A DNA stretch of 64,000 bases from Pseudoalteromonas sp. GCY (lineage in GTDB: Bacteria > Pseudomonadota > Gammaproteobacteria > Enterobacterales > Alteromonadaceae): contig NZ_CP068022.1 of NCBI RefSeq assembly GCF_016695175.1, positions 730,001 to 794,000 of the forward strand, read 5' to 3'. Positions 36,262-43,743 of this stretch are shown here, one piece after another. A model generated the notes under the pieces. The model worked only from the letters and a program-made list of their open reading frames with translations. It had not been told where the DNA came from and ran no database searches. Position 1 is the stretch's first letter. Each line of letters opens with the position of its first letter. The translations under genes were made by a program, and so were the position numbers.

Positions 36262-36666
36262 TTACTCAGGTTCTGGTAATACTGGGGGCGTACTATCCAT
36301 ATAAGTCAAAAAGTTAGCCCAAAGAGTATGGGTTCTGGTTTTAACTAATTCCTTACGACATTCTATTGCCATCACACCGCGAATAGTGCCTTCTCGCCAT
36401 TGGGTATATACCGCGTCACAGTGAGCATCGAGATAGCTTTGCCACGCCAACTGCGAGGCTTTAATCGCTTCTACCAGTTGCTCATCAAAAGCATTATGTT
36501 CAAGGCTTTTTTGGTAGTAACGTTCAAGTGTTTCAGTTCTCGCGTTAAGCTCACTCATTGCACACTCGTTGATGTCTATGGTTGAGATAGGGTTTTCACA
36601 CACATCTCCTCCCGCCAACGCAATTTGGCAATTTAATAAAAACAATGCGGCCGCTATTAGTCTCAT
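36262..36666 (-). CDS. LprI-like (DUF1311) periplasmic protein
   Basis: A 134-residue protein with a signal peptide (to about residue 18) and a DUF1311/LprI domain: CENPISTIDINECAMSELNA, SQLAWQSYLDAHCDAVY and GTIRGVMAIECRKEL, with four conserved Cys likely forming disulfides. DUF1311 members include the mycobacterial lysozyme inhibitor LprI, but here there is no lipobox, so I only infer a periplasmic role. The gene is on the minus strand, 17 bp after a short unknown gene. Confidence 0.85.
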   Translation of the reverse strand: MRLIAAALFLLNCQIALAGGDVCENPISTIDINECAMSELNARTETLERYYQKSLEHNAFDEQLVEAIKASQLAWQSYLDAHCDAVYTQWREGTIRGVMAIECRKELVKTRTHTLWANFLTYMDSTPPVLPEPE

Positions 36667-36683
36667 GGTATTTCCTTTTGTGT

Positions 36684-37001
36684 TTAACCTTTAATGAGTT
36701 TCAACATATTACCGATGGAATCGAGGTTAATTCCACCCATCAGCTCTGGATTATTCAACGCGTAGAGGTAATCTTCTATCAAGGTGCAGTCAACCTCGTC
36801 ACGCAGTTCAACAAACCCAGCCCAATTTTCGAGCTCATCTTCGTCGATTTCACCACTGAGATATTTTGCTAATACCACACTTAACATCGCCTTGCTGATA
36901 GCAAGCGATACTGCGCTGTTATCGCTCAATAGTATATTTAACGCCTGCGCTTTGTGTGGGCCGAATGTAACAAATTCGGCCAGTGCTTGTTGCTTATTCA
37001 T
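36684..37001 (-). CDS. Hypothetical protein overlapping the MocR gene, 105 aa
   Basis: A small acidic, helical soluble protein that I do not recognise (MNKQQALAEFVTFGPHKAQ at the start; VDCTLIEDYLYALNNPEL near the end). I start at ATG 37001 behind GGAG; it overlaps the 3' end of the MocR gene (stop at 36994) by eight bases, so the two are translationally coupled. That points to co-regulation or interaction with the regulator. The longer frame to 37031 lacks a ribosome site. Confidence 0.65.
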   Translation of the reverse strand: MNKQQALAEFVTFGPHKAQALNILLSDNSAVSLAISKAMLSVVLAKYLSGEIDEDELENWAGFVELRDEVDCTLIEDYLYALNNPELMGGINLDSIGNMLKLIKG

Positions 37002-38451
37002 TATTTTTCTCCAGCTCTGCGACCAAAGCAAATAACTCTCTCAGCCCCGCTTGCTGTTGCTCGACTTCTTGCGCCGCAAAGCCTAAGCGAATATGACTTA
37101 AACTGCTAGCCTTATCGAGGGTAAATTCAGGCTCACATTGTACGTAAATCCCGTTTTCAAGAGCTTTTTCAGATAATCTCGAGACGTCGCGTTTGCTGTT
37201 TACCCAATACGCCATACCGCCTTGTGGCACTTCAAAGTCAATATCTAACTTGGCTTTAAGCTCGCTTAGGTGCTGAGCCATCGCGTGATGGCGTACTTGA
37301 TAGGCTTTGGTCATGCGCCGCAAATGGCGCTCAAACCCGCCCTCTTCCATCCAGTAAGCCACAGCCAACTGGGTAAGCGCATCATTTTTGTGATTAAGTA
37401 GCTGCTTACGAGCCACCAATTGCGCAAGCACATCTGCCCGCGCACTCATATAACCCACACGAGCACCGGCAAACATGATTTTTGAGAAGGTAGAAATATA
37501 AATCACAATACCACTTGGATCGCTTGCCGCCATAGGCTGTAACGGCGGGCAGAGATAATGAAACTCATGGTCGTAATCGTCTTCAATAATAAACACGCCG
37601 TACTGCTGGCACAGCTGATAAATCGCCATTCGCCTCGGTACGGACAATGTGACCGTTGTAGGATATTGATGCAGTGGTGTTAAATACAGCAGCTTCACCT
37701 TGTTTTGTTCAAGACAGCGCGCCAAAGCCTCCACTTTAATGCCTTCTGCGTCTTGTGCTAAAGCAAAAATTTCAGCACCTGCATTGGTAAAAGTATGCCG
37801 AGCAGGTGGATAACCAAGCATTTCGATGGCAACACCATCACCTGGATTAATAAATGCATTTGCCACCAAAGAAAGCGCTTCTTGGGAGCCATTACAAATC
37901 AGCAAGTCATCACATACTAGCCCCCTTGCTCGGCGCAAATACGCCTGAATTTGGGATTTCAGCAACTCGCACCCAGCAATGTCTGAATAGTGAAAATGAC
38001 TGACATTGGTTTTGCGACACGCCTTTACCAAAAACCGCTTAAATTCATCATAGGGAAAGGCATGAAGATCTGGTAAGCCCCCTGCAAAACTATAGCGGTA
38101 GGCCGTACGCTTAGTGCTGCTTACTGGAGTCAGTGTTTTAGCAAATTGCGGCACGATTTGTGGTGTAGAAGGCACTTTAGTGTCTATCTGTTGGCTACTG
38201 AAAATAGGTAGTTCAGTATTGACTCGATAGCCGCTACGCTCTTTAACCACTAGCCAGCCTTCAGCTACCAAGTTTTGTAGGGCATTCATCACCGTGTGCC
38301 GATTCATACCATGTAACTCTGCCAGCTTTCGAGCAGAAGGAAGTTTGTCACCGGGTGTGAGCTTACCTTCAGTAATGGCGCTGCGTAAAACATCCGCTAA
38401 GCGCTTATGTTTAGCATCTTGAGACTGTGTTTTTGGGCTAATAGAAATCAA
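36994..38451 (-). CDS. MocR/PdxR-type regulator (GntR-HTH fused to aminotransferase fold)
   Basis: A 485-residue MocR-family regulator. The N-terminal GntR winged helix (about 14-75, LADVLRSAITEGKLTPG then LPSARKLAELHGMNRHTV) is joined to a class I aminotransferase-like domain (about 115-475). The PLP Lys is visible in STFSKIMFAGARVGY, with AGGLPDLHAFP and IEDDYDHEF in place. Such proteins bind PLP as effector. It diverges from a GNAT/PaiB pair. A pair of direct repeats overlaps its own start, suggesting autoregulation. The start is TTG 38451, without a good ribosome site, so the exact N-terminus is uncertain. Confidence 0.9.
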   Translation of the reverse strand: MISISPKTQSQDAKHKRLADVLRSAITEGKLTPGDKLPSARKLAELHGMNRHTVMNALQNLVAEGWLVVKERSGYRVNTELPIFSSQQIDTKVPSTPQIVPQFAKTLTPVSSTKRTAYRYSFAGGLPDLHAFPYDEFKRFLVKACRKTNVSHFHYSDIAGCELLKSQIQAYLRRARGLVCDDLLICNGSQEALSLVANAFINPGDGVAIEMLGYPPARHTFTNAGAEIFALAQDAEGIKVEALARCLEQNKVKLLYLTPLHQYPTTVTLSVPRRMAIYQLCQQYGVFIIEDDYDHEFHYLCPPLQPMAASDPSGIVIYISTFSKIMFAGARVGYMSARADVLAQLVARKQLLNHKNDALTQLAVAYWMEEGGFERHLRRMTKAYQVRHHAMAQHLSELKAKLDIDFEVPQGGMAYWVNSKRDVSRLSEKALENGIYVQCEPEFTLDKASSLSHIRLGFAAQEVEQQQAGLRELFALVAELEKNNE

Positions 38452-38481
38452 ATCTGGTCTAATTAAATTAATAAATCTGGT
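38450..38481. promoter_or_regulatory. Direct repeats AAATCTGGT, likely MocR operator
   Basis: Exact copies of AAATCTGGT lie at 38450-38458 and 38473-38481, 23 bp apart (about two helical turns), between the divergent MocR and GNAT genes. MocR-type regulators characteristically bind direct repeats. One copy overlaps the MocR start codon. An inverted repeat (GGTTG and CAACC) follows at about 38479-38495. Confidence 0.55.
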
Positions 38482-38532
38482 TGTTTTATATCAACCAAAA
38501 TCAGCGCAATATGCAAGCATTAAAAACACAGA

Positions 38533-39123
38533 ATGAATGGAATATTGATGCTTTCAAAACAAACGCTAGAATCCAATCGTGTCAAGCTCACTCCTCTTGA
38601 AGCGGCGCATTTACCTGAGTTATTGGCTCGAGGCAAAAAAACTGAGATCTGGAAGTGGGTATTTAACAATTATTGTCGCGATCAAAAAACCATAGAGCAA
38701 TGGTTTTACGGTTCGGCACAGTTTGACGAAAGCGAACAACTTGTTGTTGCAATCATAGATAAAGACTCAGGTAAACTGGCTGGTAATAGCCGCTTGTTTA
38801 GACTTGATAAACTCAACCTAAGTGCCGAAATCGGCCACACTTTTATTGGTACTGAATTTCAACGCACGCATGTTAATACCCACGCCAAGTACCTGTTGCT
38901 CAAATATGCCTTTGAGGCGATTGGATTGGTACGTGTGCAATTTCAAACGCATGAATGTAATCATAAGTCTCGTAATGCCATCGCACGCCTCGGTGCCCAT
39001 TTTGAAGGCTTGTCGTTAAAAGATAGACGCCTGCCCGACGGAAGTTACCGTAATACAGCACGATTCGCCATCACCGACGAGATGTGGCCTGAAGTTAAAG
39101 CAAGGTTGGAGGAAAGATTATGA
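38533..39123 (+). CDS. GNAT acetyltransferase, RimJ/RimL-like
   Basis: A 196-residue GNAT with the RimJ/RimL-type layout: LESNRVKLTPLEAAHLPEL, FIGTEFQRTHVNTHAKYLLLKYAFEAIGL (quoted in parts: FIGTEFQRTHVNTHAKYLL and LKYAFEAIGL) and QTHECNHKSRNAIARLGAHFEG. The acetyl-CoA loop reads QRTHVNT rather than the common Q/RxxGxG/A, a variant seen in relatives. ATG 38548 is an alternative start. It overlaps the PaiB-like gene by four bases (ATGA) and lies opposite a MocR regulator, so it may belong to a MocR-controlled unit modifying an amine. Confidence 0.85.
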   Translation: MNGILMLSKQTLESNRVKLTPLEAAHLPELLARGKKTEIWKWVFNNYCRDQKTIEQWFYGSAQFDESEQLVVAIIDKDSGKLAGNSRLFRLDKLNLSAEIGHTFIGTEFQRTHVNTHAKYLLLKYAFEAIGLVRVQFQTHECNHKSRNAIARLGAHFEGLSLKDRRLPDGSYRNTARFAITDEMWPEVKARLEERL

Positions 39124-39701
39124 GCTACCCAAGAAACTACTACGTTGAAAGCAATCCAAACATACTCAGCTCTGTGATCACAAAACACCCGCTGGCCACG
39201 CTGACGGTGATACAGGAAGGCAAGATAAAGACGGTTTTTGTACCGCTAACATTAAGTGATGACCATGCTTATTTACTTGGACACGCTACAAAAGATAACC
39301 CAATTTTCCACGCGGACGGTGTTATTCAAGCAATTTTCCACTGTGAAGATCATTACCTCTCACCCGCAGCTATCCCTGACATTAAGCTCCCCACGTGGTT
39401 GTACGCAAATGTGATAGTTGAAGGTGAACTCGCGATTATTGCTACTGATGATGAAAAATACGCTTCAATGCAAGCCCAAATAACGCATTTTGAGCAGTTT
39501 TCAAATAGTGATTGGCAGCTTGATAGCGTGTCTGCTAATCAGCGCCAATCGCTGTTTAACGCCATTAACTTTTTCAAGATTAAAATCAATTCGATGCATG
39601 GCGCTTTTAAGTTAAGCCAAAACCAGTCGAGTGATATTCGCGAAAAAATCAAAATACATTTACAGCCGCTAAAACCTGCGATGCACAGCTTATTTGTATA
39701 A
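39120..39701 (+). CDS. PaiB-like FMN-binding protein
   Basis: A 193-residue PaiB-family protein (FMN-binding, split-barrel). Family features: a start like PRNYYVESNPNILSSVI, PLATLTVIQEGKIKTVFVPL, LLGHATKDNPIFH, YLSPAAIPDIKLPTWLYANV and the ending region KIKINSMHGAFKLSQN. In Bacillus, paiA (an acetyltransferase) and paiB form a pair; here the adjoining GNAT in the same operon (4-base overlap) mimics that pairing. The role is regulatory or polyamine-related by analogy only. Confidence 0.88.
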   Translation: MSYPRNYYVESNPNILSSVITKHPLATLTVIQEGKIKTVFVPLTLSDDHAYLLGHATKDNPIFHADGVIQAIFHCEDHYLSPAAIPDIKLPTWLYANVIVEGELAIIATDDEKYASMQAQITHFEQFSNSDWQLDSVSANQRQSLFNAINFFKIKINSMHGAFKLSQNQSSDIREKIKIHLQPLKPAMHSLFV

Positions 39702-39850
39702 ATATAGTGACAAAAGTTTAATTTTTAGTTACCTTTTCCTATAATGCAAATCTACACGTCACGTTATCTTTCATTAAATAAGCTTTGGACAAGAGCAAAT
39801 TATGGAAGGTTTTAACTACTTATTACTGACTTTATTTTAAGGAGAAAATA

Positions 39851-40315
39851 ATGAAAATATTACCTATTTTAGCATCATTGCTCATCCTCAGTGGTTGCGC
39901 AACAACAGATTATTCAAAAATAAAAATAAGCACTGCATCACTGTCCAATCTAGAAGTTGAAGAAGTTGGCAACTTACAGCAAAGAAAACATGAAATTAAG
40001 GTTTCTTTCGATTACGCTATTGAAAATTTCAGCCCAGAAAACAAGCTATATACTTGCTCAGTTTTGTTTGCCAATATTGATGGAACCTCCGTAACTAGCT
40101 TCAGAGGTACAAGCCACCCTTGCATTCTTAACAATACGACTGGAAGCGTTTCTATTACTTGGCCTACACCTGTAGATATAAGCCGCAACGCACCTAAAGT
40201 GGTACTATCAAAACTGAAGTATCCAATTGAATACTTTGTTGCAATTCATCAAAAAACAGGCAAAAACTCAAGCGAATTGATTGGCCAGTCTAAACCCTTA
40301 ACCAGCAAACTATAA
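39851..40315 (+). CDS. Putative lipoprotein, unknown function
   Basis: A 154-residue protein with a lipoprotein signal (lipobox ILSGC, Cys near 16), no other transmembrane part, and a single beta-rich domain rich in Ser, Thr and Lys. Two later Cys could form a disulfide. A good ribosome site (AAGGAG) precedes ATG 39851. I do not recognise the family. It is isolated, with a terminator-like hairpin after the stop. Confidence 0.7.
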   Translation: MKILPILASLLILSGCATTDYSKIKISTASLSNLEVEEVGNLQQRKHEIKVSFDYAIENFSPENKLYTCSVLFANIDGTSVTSFRGTSHPCILNNTTGSVSITWPTPVDISRNAPKVVLSKLKYPIEYFVAIHQKTGKNSSELIGQSKPLTSKL

Positions 40316-40324
40316 CCCTCTAGA

Positions 40325-40362
40325 CTGGAGTCAAAGCGCAACATGTCAACTTTGTGCTCCAG
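40325..40362 (+). terminator. Imperfect hairpin after the lipoprotein gene
   Basis: CTGGAG pairs with CTCCAG (40325-40330, 40357-40362) and CAAAG with CTTTG (40332-40336, 40350-40354), with a 13-base loop. No T-tract follows. It could be a weak terminator. Confidence 0.45.
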
Positions 40363-40561
40363 CCAATCACTTTTTGCATCAACGGAAAACACAGGTTGAT
40401 AGACTTTGTGATCACACTAAAAATCTCGCGCATCTAAAGTCAACAACTGAAAACCTCCCCTTGCGAATGCTAAACGTACAAATCTTTAAAGCATTCAAGC
40501 TCATATTGCATTCATGGTTAAGATGCTTCAATGGTAAAATCAGCAAGCAATTTCTATTTCA

Positions 40562-41575
40562 ATGCGTTATTTCAAAAACCTAATAACAAAATTTATTTTG
40601 ATGATGCAGAAGTGGCCGGGCCTGATGGCTGTGCTAGCTTTTTGTAGCGGTATAGCAAGCTTTATTTTGGTTGAACGGAAAGAGTCGTTTTCACAGATCA
40701 TCGCTCTACTATTACTCACCAGTTGGCTGTGGCTCATTATTGATAACTGGCTACGCGACCAAGTGGAGCAACGCTTTGGTATTGTGTTGTCACCCAACTT
40801 TATGCGCTTTGCCCTACAAATGGTGCAACAGGAAAGTCTATTCTTCGCACTGCCTTTTTTCTTGGCTGCCACGACATGGAATCATCCACAGGCTGCATTT
40901 ACCTGCTTAATTGCACTCTGCGCGTTTATCTCCGTTGTGGACCCGATATATTACAAAAAGCTAGCCCGGCACAATGTGCTGTTTATGGTATTCCACAATT
41001 TTGCCTTATTTGTTGTGATTTCAGTTACGCTTCCTATTTTGCTTCACCTGACAACTGACCAAAGTATACAAATAGTGCTAGTCACCGCCATTATTCTTAC
41101 CCTACCGAGTCTTGGTAATGTCATGCCACACGCAAGATGGTGGCGTTTTCCCTTATTGGCTCTGCTGCTAAGTGCGCTTAGCGCAGGTTTGTGGCAGCTA
41201 CGTAGCTGGGTCCCCCCTGCAGCCTTACGACTCACCGACATAGCACTGGCTTATGAGGTTGATAGGCAGCAACGAAAACCGATGAACAGTATCCAACACC
41301 TCGATACCCATTCGCTTCACGAACAAGGCTTATACAGTTGGAGCGCGGTAAAAGCACCTCGGGGACTAAACGAAAAGATCTTTCACGTGTGGGTACACAA
41401 CAAACAAGTAGTTGACCGAATTCCGTTAAACATTAGCGGTGGACGCGAGGAAGGCTATCGAGCTTGGAGCCATAAGACCAACTTTCCGGCCGACTCAACG
41501 GGTAAGTGGGAGGTGCACGTTGTCACCAGTTCAGGACAACTGATTGGCCTTACAAAATTTACTGTCTGTCCTTAG
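40562..41575 (+). CDS. Membrane protein with DUF5924 and DUF2914 domains
   Basis: A 337-residue protein with about seven helices in the N-terminal two-thirds (first near 20-35, then 45-65, 95-125, 140-165, 170-190, 198-215) matching DUF5924, and a soluble C-terminal DUF2914 domain (about 240-337; HLDTHSLHEQGLYSWSAVKAP, quoted as LHEQGLYSWSAVKAP, and the WEVHVVTSSGQLIG strand). The C-terminal part should be periplasmic. This combination is common in Alteromonadales, but the function is unknown. Single gene. Confidence 0.82.
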   Translation: MRYFKNLITKFILMMQKWPGLMAVLAFCSGIASFILVERKESFSQIIALLLLTSWLWLIIDNWLRDQVEQRFGIVLSPNFMRFALQMVQQESLFFALPFFLAATTWNHPQAAFTCLIALCAFISVVDPIYYKKLARHNVLFMVFHNFALFVVISVTLPILLHLTTDQSIQIVLVTAIILTLPSLGNVMPHARWWRFPLLALLLSALSAGLWQLRSWVPPAALRLTDIALAYEVDRQQRKPMNSIQHLDTHSLHEQGLYSWSAVKAPRGLNEKIFHVWVHNKQVVDRIPLNISGGREEGYRAWSHKTNFPADSTGKWEVHVVTSSGQLIGLTKFTVCP

Positions 41576-41673
41576 GAAGTTTTAGGAAATTACAATCAAT
41601 TACCGACACCGAGGCGCGGTGATAGTTTTATTATGATATGGTTTAGCGCCTCTTTTCTAACTCAAGGAAATCT

Positions 41674-42117
41674 ATGACTGATTTTACCGTTTTACCGGAC
41701 GAAAACTCAAAGCGATTTGTTGCTGTGCTCAATAAAAAAGTTGAACTTGGTCGGCTTTTTAATGCGCTTGGCCATATGACCGCTGGGCTCATTGACCAAA
41801 TAGGTAATACCGATGAGCTCTGCTTTTTACCGTATCAAGACAAAGATGGCGGCATTCACCCTTCTATTTCGCACTACCCTTTTATTGTGCTTAAAGCAGA
41901 TAACAGTAATAAAATCAGAAAAGTGCGAGCAGAGCTTGTGGCTCGTAACATCCCCTTTACTGATTTTACAAATACCATGATTGTTGGCACATCCGAACAG
42001 CAAGTAAGCGCCACCGCTGAAACACCAGAACAAGACTTAGAGTACTTTGGCATTTGCATGTTTGGCGATAGCGCAGAGCTTAAAGAATTTACTGGGAAAT
42101 TCAGCTTGTTTAAATAG
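41674..42117 (+). CDS. DUF2000 family protein
   Basis: A 147-residue soluble protein of the DUF2000 family. The signature is GRLFNALGHMTAGLIDQ near residue 26, DGGIHPSISHYPFIVLKADNSNKIRKV (quoted in parts: DGGIHPSISHYPFIVLK and NSNKIRKV) and a C-terminal FTDFTNTMIVGTSEQQ motif. Its structure resembles a peptidyl-tRNA hydrolase 2-type fold, but no activity has been established that I know of. A good AAGGA ribosome site precedes the ATG. Monocistronic. Confidence 0.85.
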   Translation: MTDFTVLPDENSKRFVAVLNKKVELGRLFNALGHMTAGLIDQIGNTDELCFLPYQDKDGGIHPSISHYPFIVLKADNSNKIRKVRAELVARNIPFTDFTNTMIVGTSEQQVSATAETPEQDLEYFGICMFGDSAELKEFTGKFSLFK

Positions 42118-42168
42118 TAATAGGCTTATTTTGGTATTACTGATTTTGTTGTAGTTTAGATTTAATTT

Positions 42169-42726
42169 ATGAAACGATTTTCAAGTATTGCGTTGGTAAT
42201 TGTTGTATTACTAGTCACCCTAAATATGAGTAATTTGCCTTGGGAATTAAGATTTGCGGCTCCTCAGCATAATTACCTTTTCGTTATGATACTGGCCATC
42301 ATCTTACCCGCTTCAGTGTTGTTGTGGTCGTTATGTCGACGCACCAAGTTACTCAAAGTGTCTGGCTTCTTAGTCGCTTTGGCAGCAGCTGTGCCGAGTT
42401 TCATCGTATTCATCTTTGCCGCTGGTGATTATTCCGAGATCAAACAAAGCGGCGTCGACCACTCCTTTGCCGAACTTAATCGACTGAATGTCAATGATGA
42501 TAACTATGTGCTTTACCGAACCGACCGCGGAGCCACCACCTCATATGGTTTAGTTTTACGCTTAGAGCGAGAAATCGGATTTGGTATTCATGCAGTAAAG
42601 GTCGTTCATAGCAAATACAAAGCTGCAGAAGGTCAGCTGGAGTTGCTTTCTGAGAGCCAAATAAAAATGCAGATCCAACCTTACGATACGCAAGACCAAA
42701 TGGAAGTGGTGGTGTTAGATATTTAA
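42169..42726 (+). CDS. Hypothetical membrane protein, 185 aa
   Basis: Three predicted N-terminal helices (about 5-24, 38-60, 68-88) are followed by a soluble C-terminal domain of about 90 residues with beta character (YVLYRTDRGATTSYGLVLRLEREI). There is no known motif and I do not recognise the family. The stop codon lies 45 bp before the REP array, whose hairpins could serve as its 3' boundary. Confidence 0.65.
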   Translation: MKRFSSIALVIVVLLVTLNMSNLPWELRFAAPQHNYLFVMILAIILPASVLLWSLCRRTKLLKVSGFLVALAAAVPSFIVFIFAAGDYSEIKQSGVDHSFAELNRLNVNDDNYVLYRTDRGATTSYGLVLRLEREIGFGIHAVKVVHSKYKAAEGQLELLSESQIKMQIQPYDTQDQMEVVVLDI

Positions 42727-42770
42727 ATGCTTTCTATCTCTGTAGCGTGAAATACATCATAAAAGCAACA

Positions 42771-43684
42771 AGATCGCTGTGTAAAACAGCTCCTACTCGG
42801 TAGTGAAGTCATGCTTGTAGGAGGCGATTCACTCGCCGAGCAGTTTATGTTTTTCAACGAATTTTCGATGAAGAAAGCGTCTCTTTTCACCAGCCAAAAA
42901 TTCAACATAAAAACAACAAGATCGCTGTGTAAAACAGCTCCTACTCGGTAGTGAAGTCATGCTTGTAGGAGGCGATTCACTCGCCGAGCAGTTTATGCTT
43001 TTCCAACGAATTTTTGACGAAGAAATCCCCTCATCTCACCAGCCTAAAATTCAATATAAAAACAACAAGATCGCTGTGTAAAACAGCTCCTACTCGATAG
43101 TGAAATCATGCTTGTAGGAGGCGATTCACTCGCCGAGCAGTTTATGTTTTCCAACGAATTTTTGACGAAGAAATCCCCTCATCTCACCAGCCTAAAATTC
43201 AATATAAAAACAACAAGATCGCTGTGTAAAACAGCTCCTACTCGGTAGTGAAGTCATGCTTGTAGGAGGCGATTCACTCGCCGAGGGTTTAAGTGTTTCG
43301 ACAGATACTCGTTGAAGAAACCCTCTCATCTCACCAGCGAAAAATACAATACAAAAACAACAAGATCGCTGTGTAAAACAGCTCCTACTCGATAGTGAAA
43401 TCATGCTTGTAGGAGGCGATTCACTCGCCGAGCAGTTTATGCTTTTCAACGAATTTTCGATGAAGAAAGCGTCTCTTTTCACCAGCCAAAAATTCAACAT
43501 AAAAACAACAAGATCGCTGTGTAAAACAGCTCCTACCCCGTAGCGTAAATACGCGTGTAGGAGGCGGTTTACCCGCCGAGGGTTTAAGTGTTTCGACAGA
43601 TACTCGTTGAAGAAACCCTCTCATCTCACCAGCGAAAAATACAATACAAAAACAACAAGATCGCTGTGTAAAACAGCTCCTACC
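42771..43684. repeat. REP/BIME tandem array, seven units, period about 148 bp
   Basis: Two inverted hairpins of one design repeat. Read towards their GTAG foot they are GTAGGA + GCTGT-TTTAC-ACAGC (minus strand, starting from 42771, 42919, 43068, 43216, 43363, 43511, 43658) and GTAGGA + GGCGA-TTCAC-TCGCC (plus, from 42817, 42965, 43114, 43262, 43409, 43557). The last unit lacks the second hairpin. In the sixth unit the stem is GGCGG...CCGCC, a compensatory change. The roughly 80-bp linkers are of three types in the order A B B C A C. Short frames in this block are not genes. GTAG-footed paired hairpins are the classic REP/BIME design handled by RAYT transposases. Confidence 0.88.
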
Positions 43685-43702
43685 TCAAGGTGAAACCAAG
43701 CT

Positions 43703-43722
43703 AAAAGCCGATACTGGCTTTT
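43703..43722. terminator. Terminator hairpin at the 3' end of the flavin-oxidase operon
   Basis: AAAAGCC (43703-43709) pairs with GGCTTTT (43716-43722) around a 6-base loop, about 20 bp after the flavin-oxidase stop. T-rich flanks on both sides suit it for either strand. Confidence 0.6.
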
Positions 43723-43743
43723 TGCTCTTCACATTTAATACTG

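Noticed and set aside
40374..40583. 69-codon plus-strand frame before the DUF2914 gene
   Set aside because: No ATG start or ribosome site, an atypical composition, and it overlaps the next gene's start.
42723..43624. Several minus-strand open frames of 60-100 codons in the repeat block
   Set aside because: They repeat the same peptide because they read through the 148-bp REP units; no ribosome sites, and hairpins run through them.
42771..43684. Repeat block as a CRISPR array
   Set aside because: Period is 148 bp, the repeated parts are paired inverted hairpins and the linkers are themselves repeated in three types, unlike unique short spacers.
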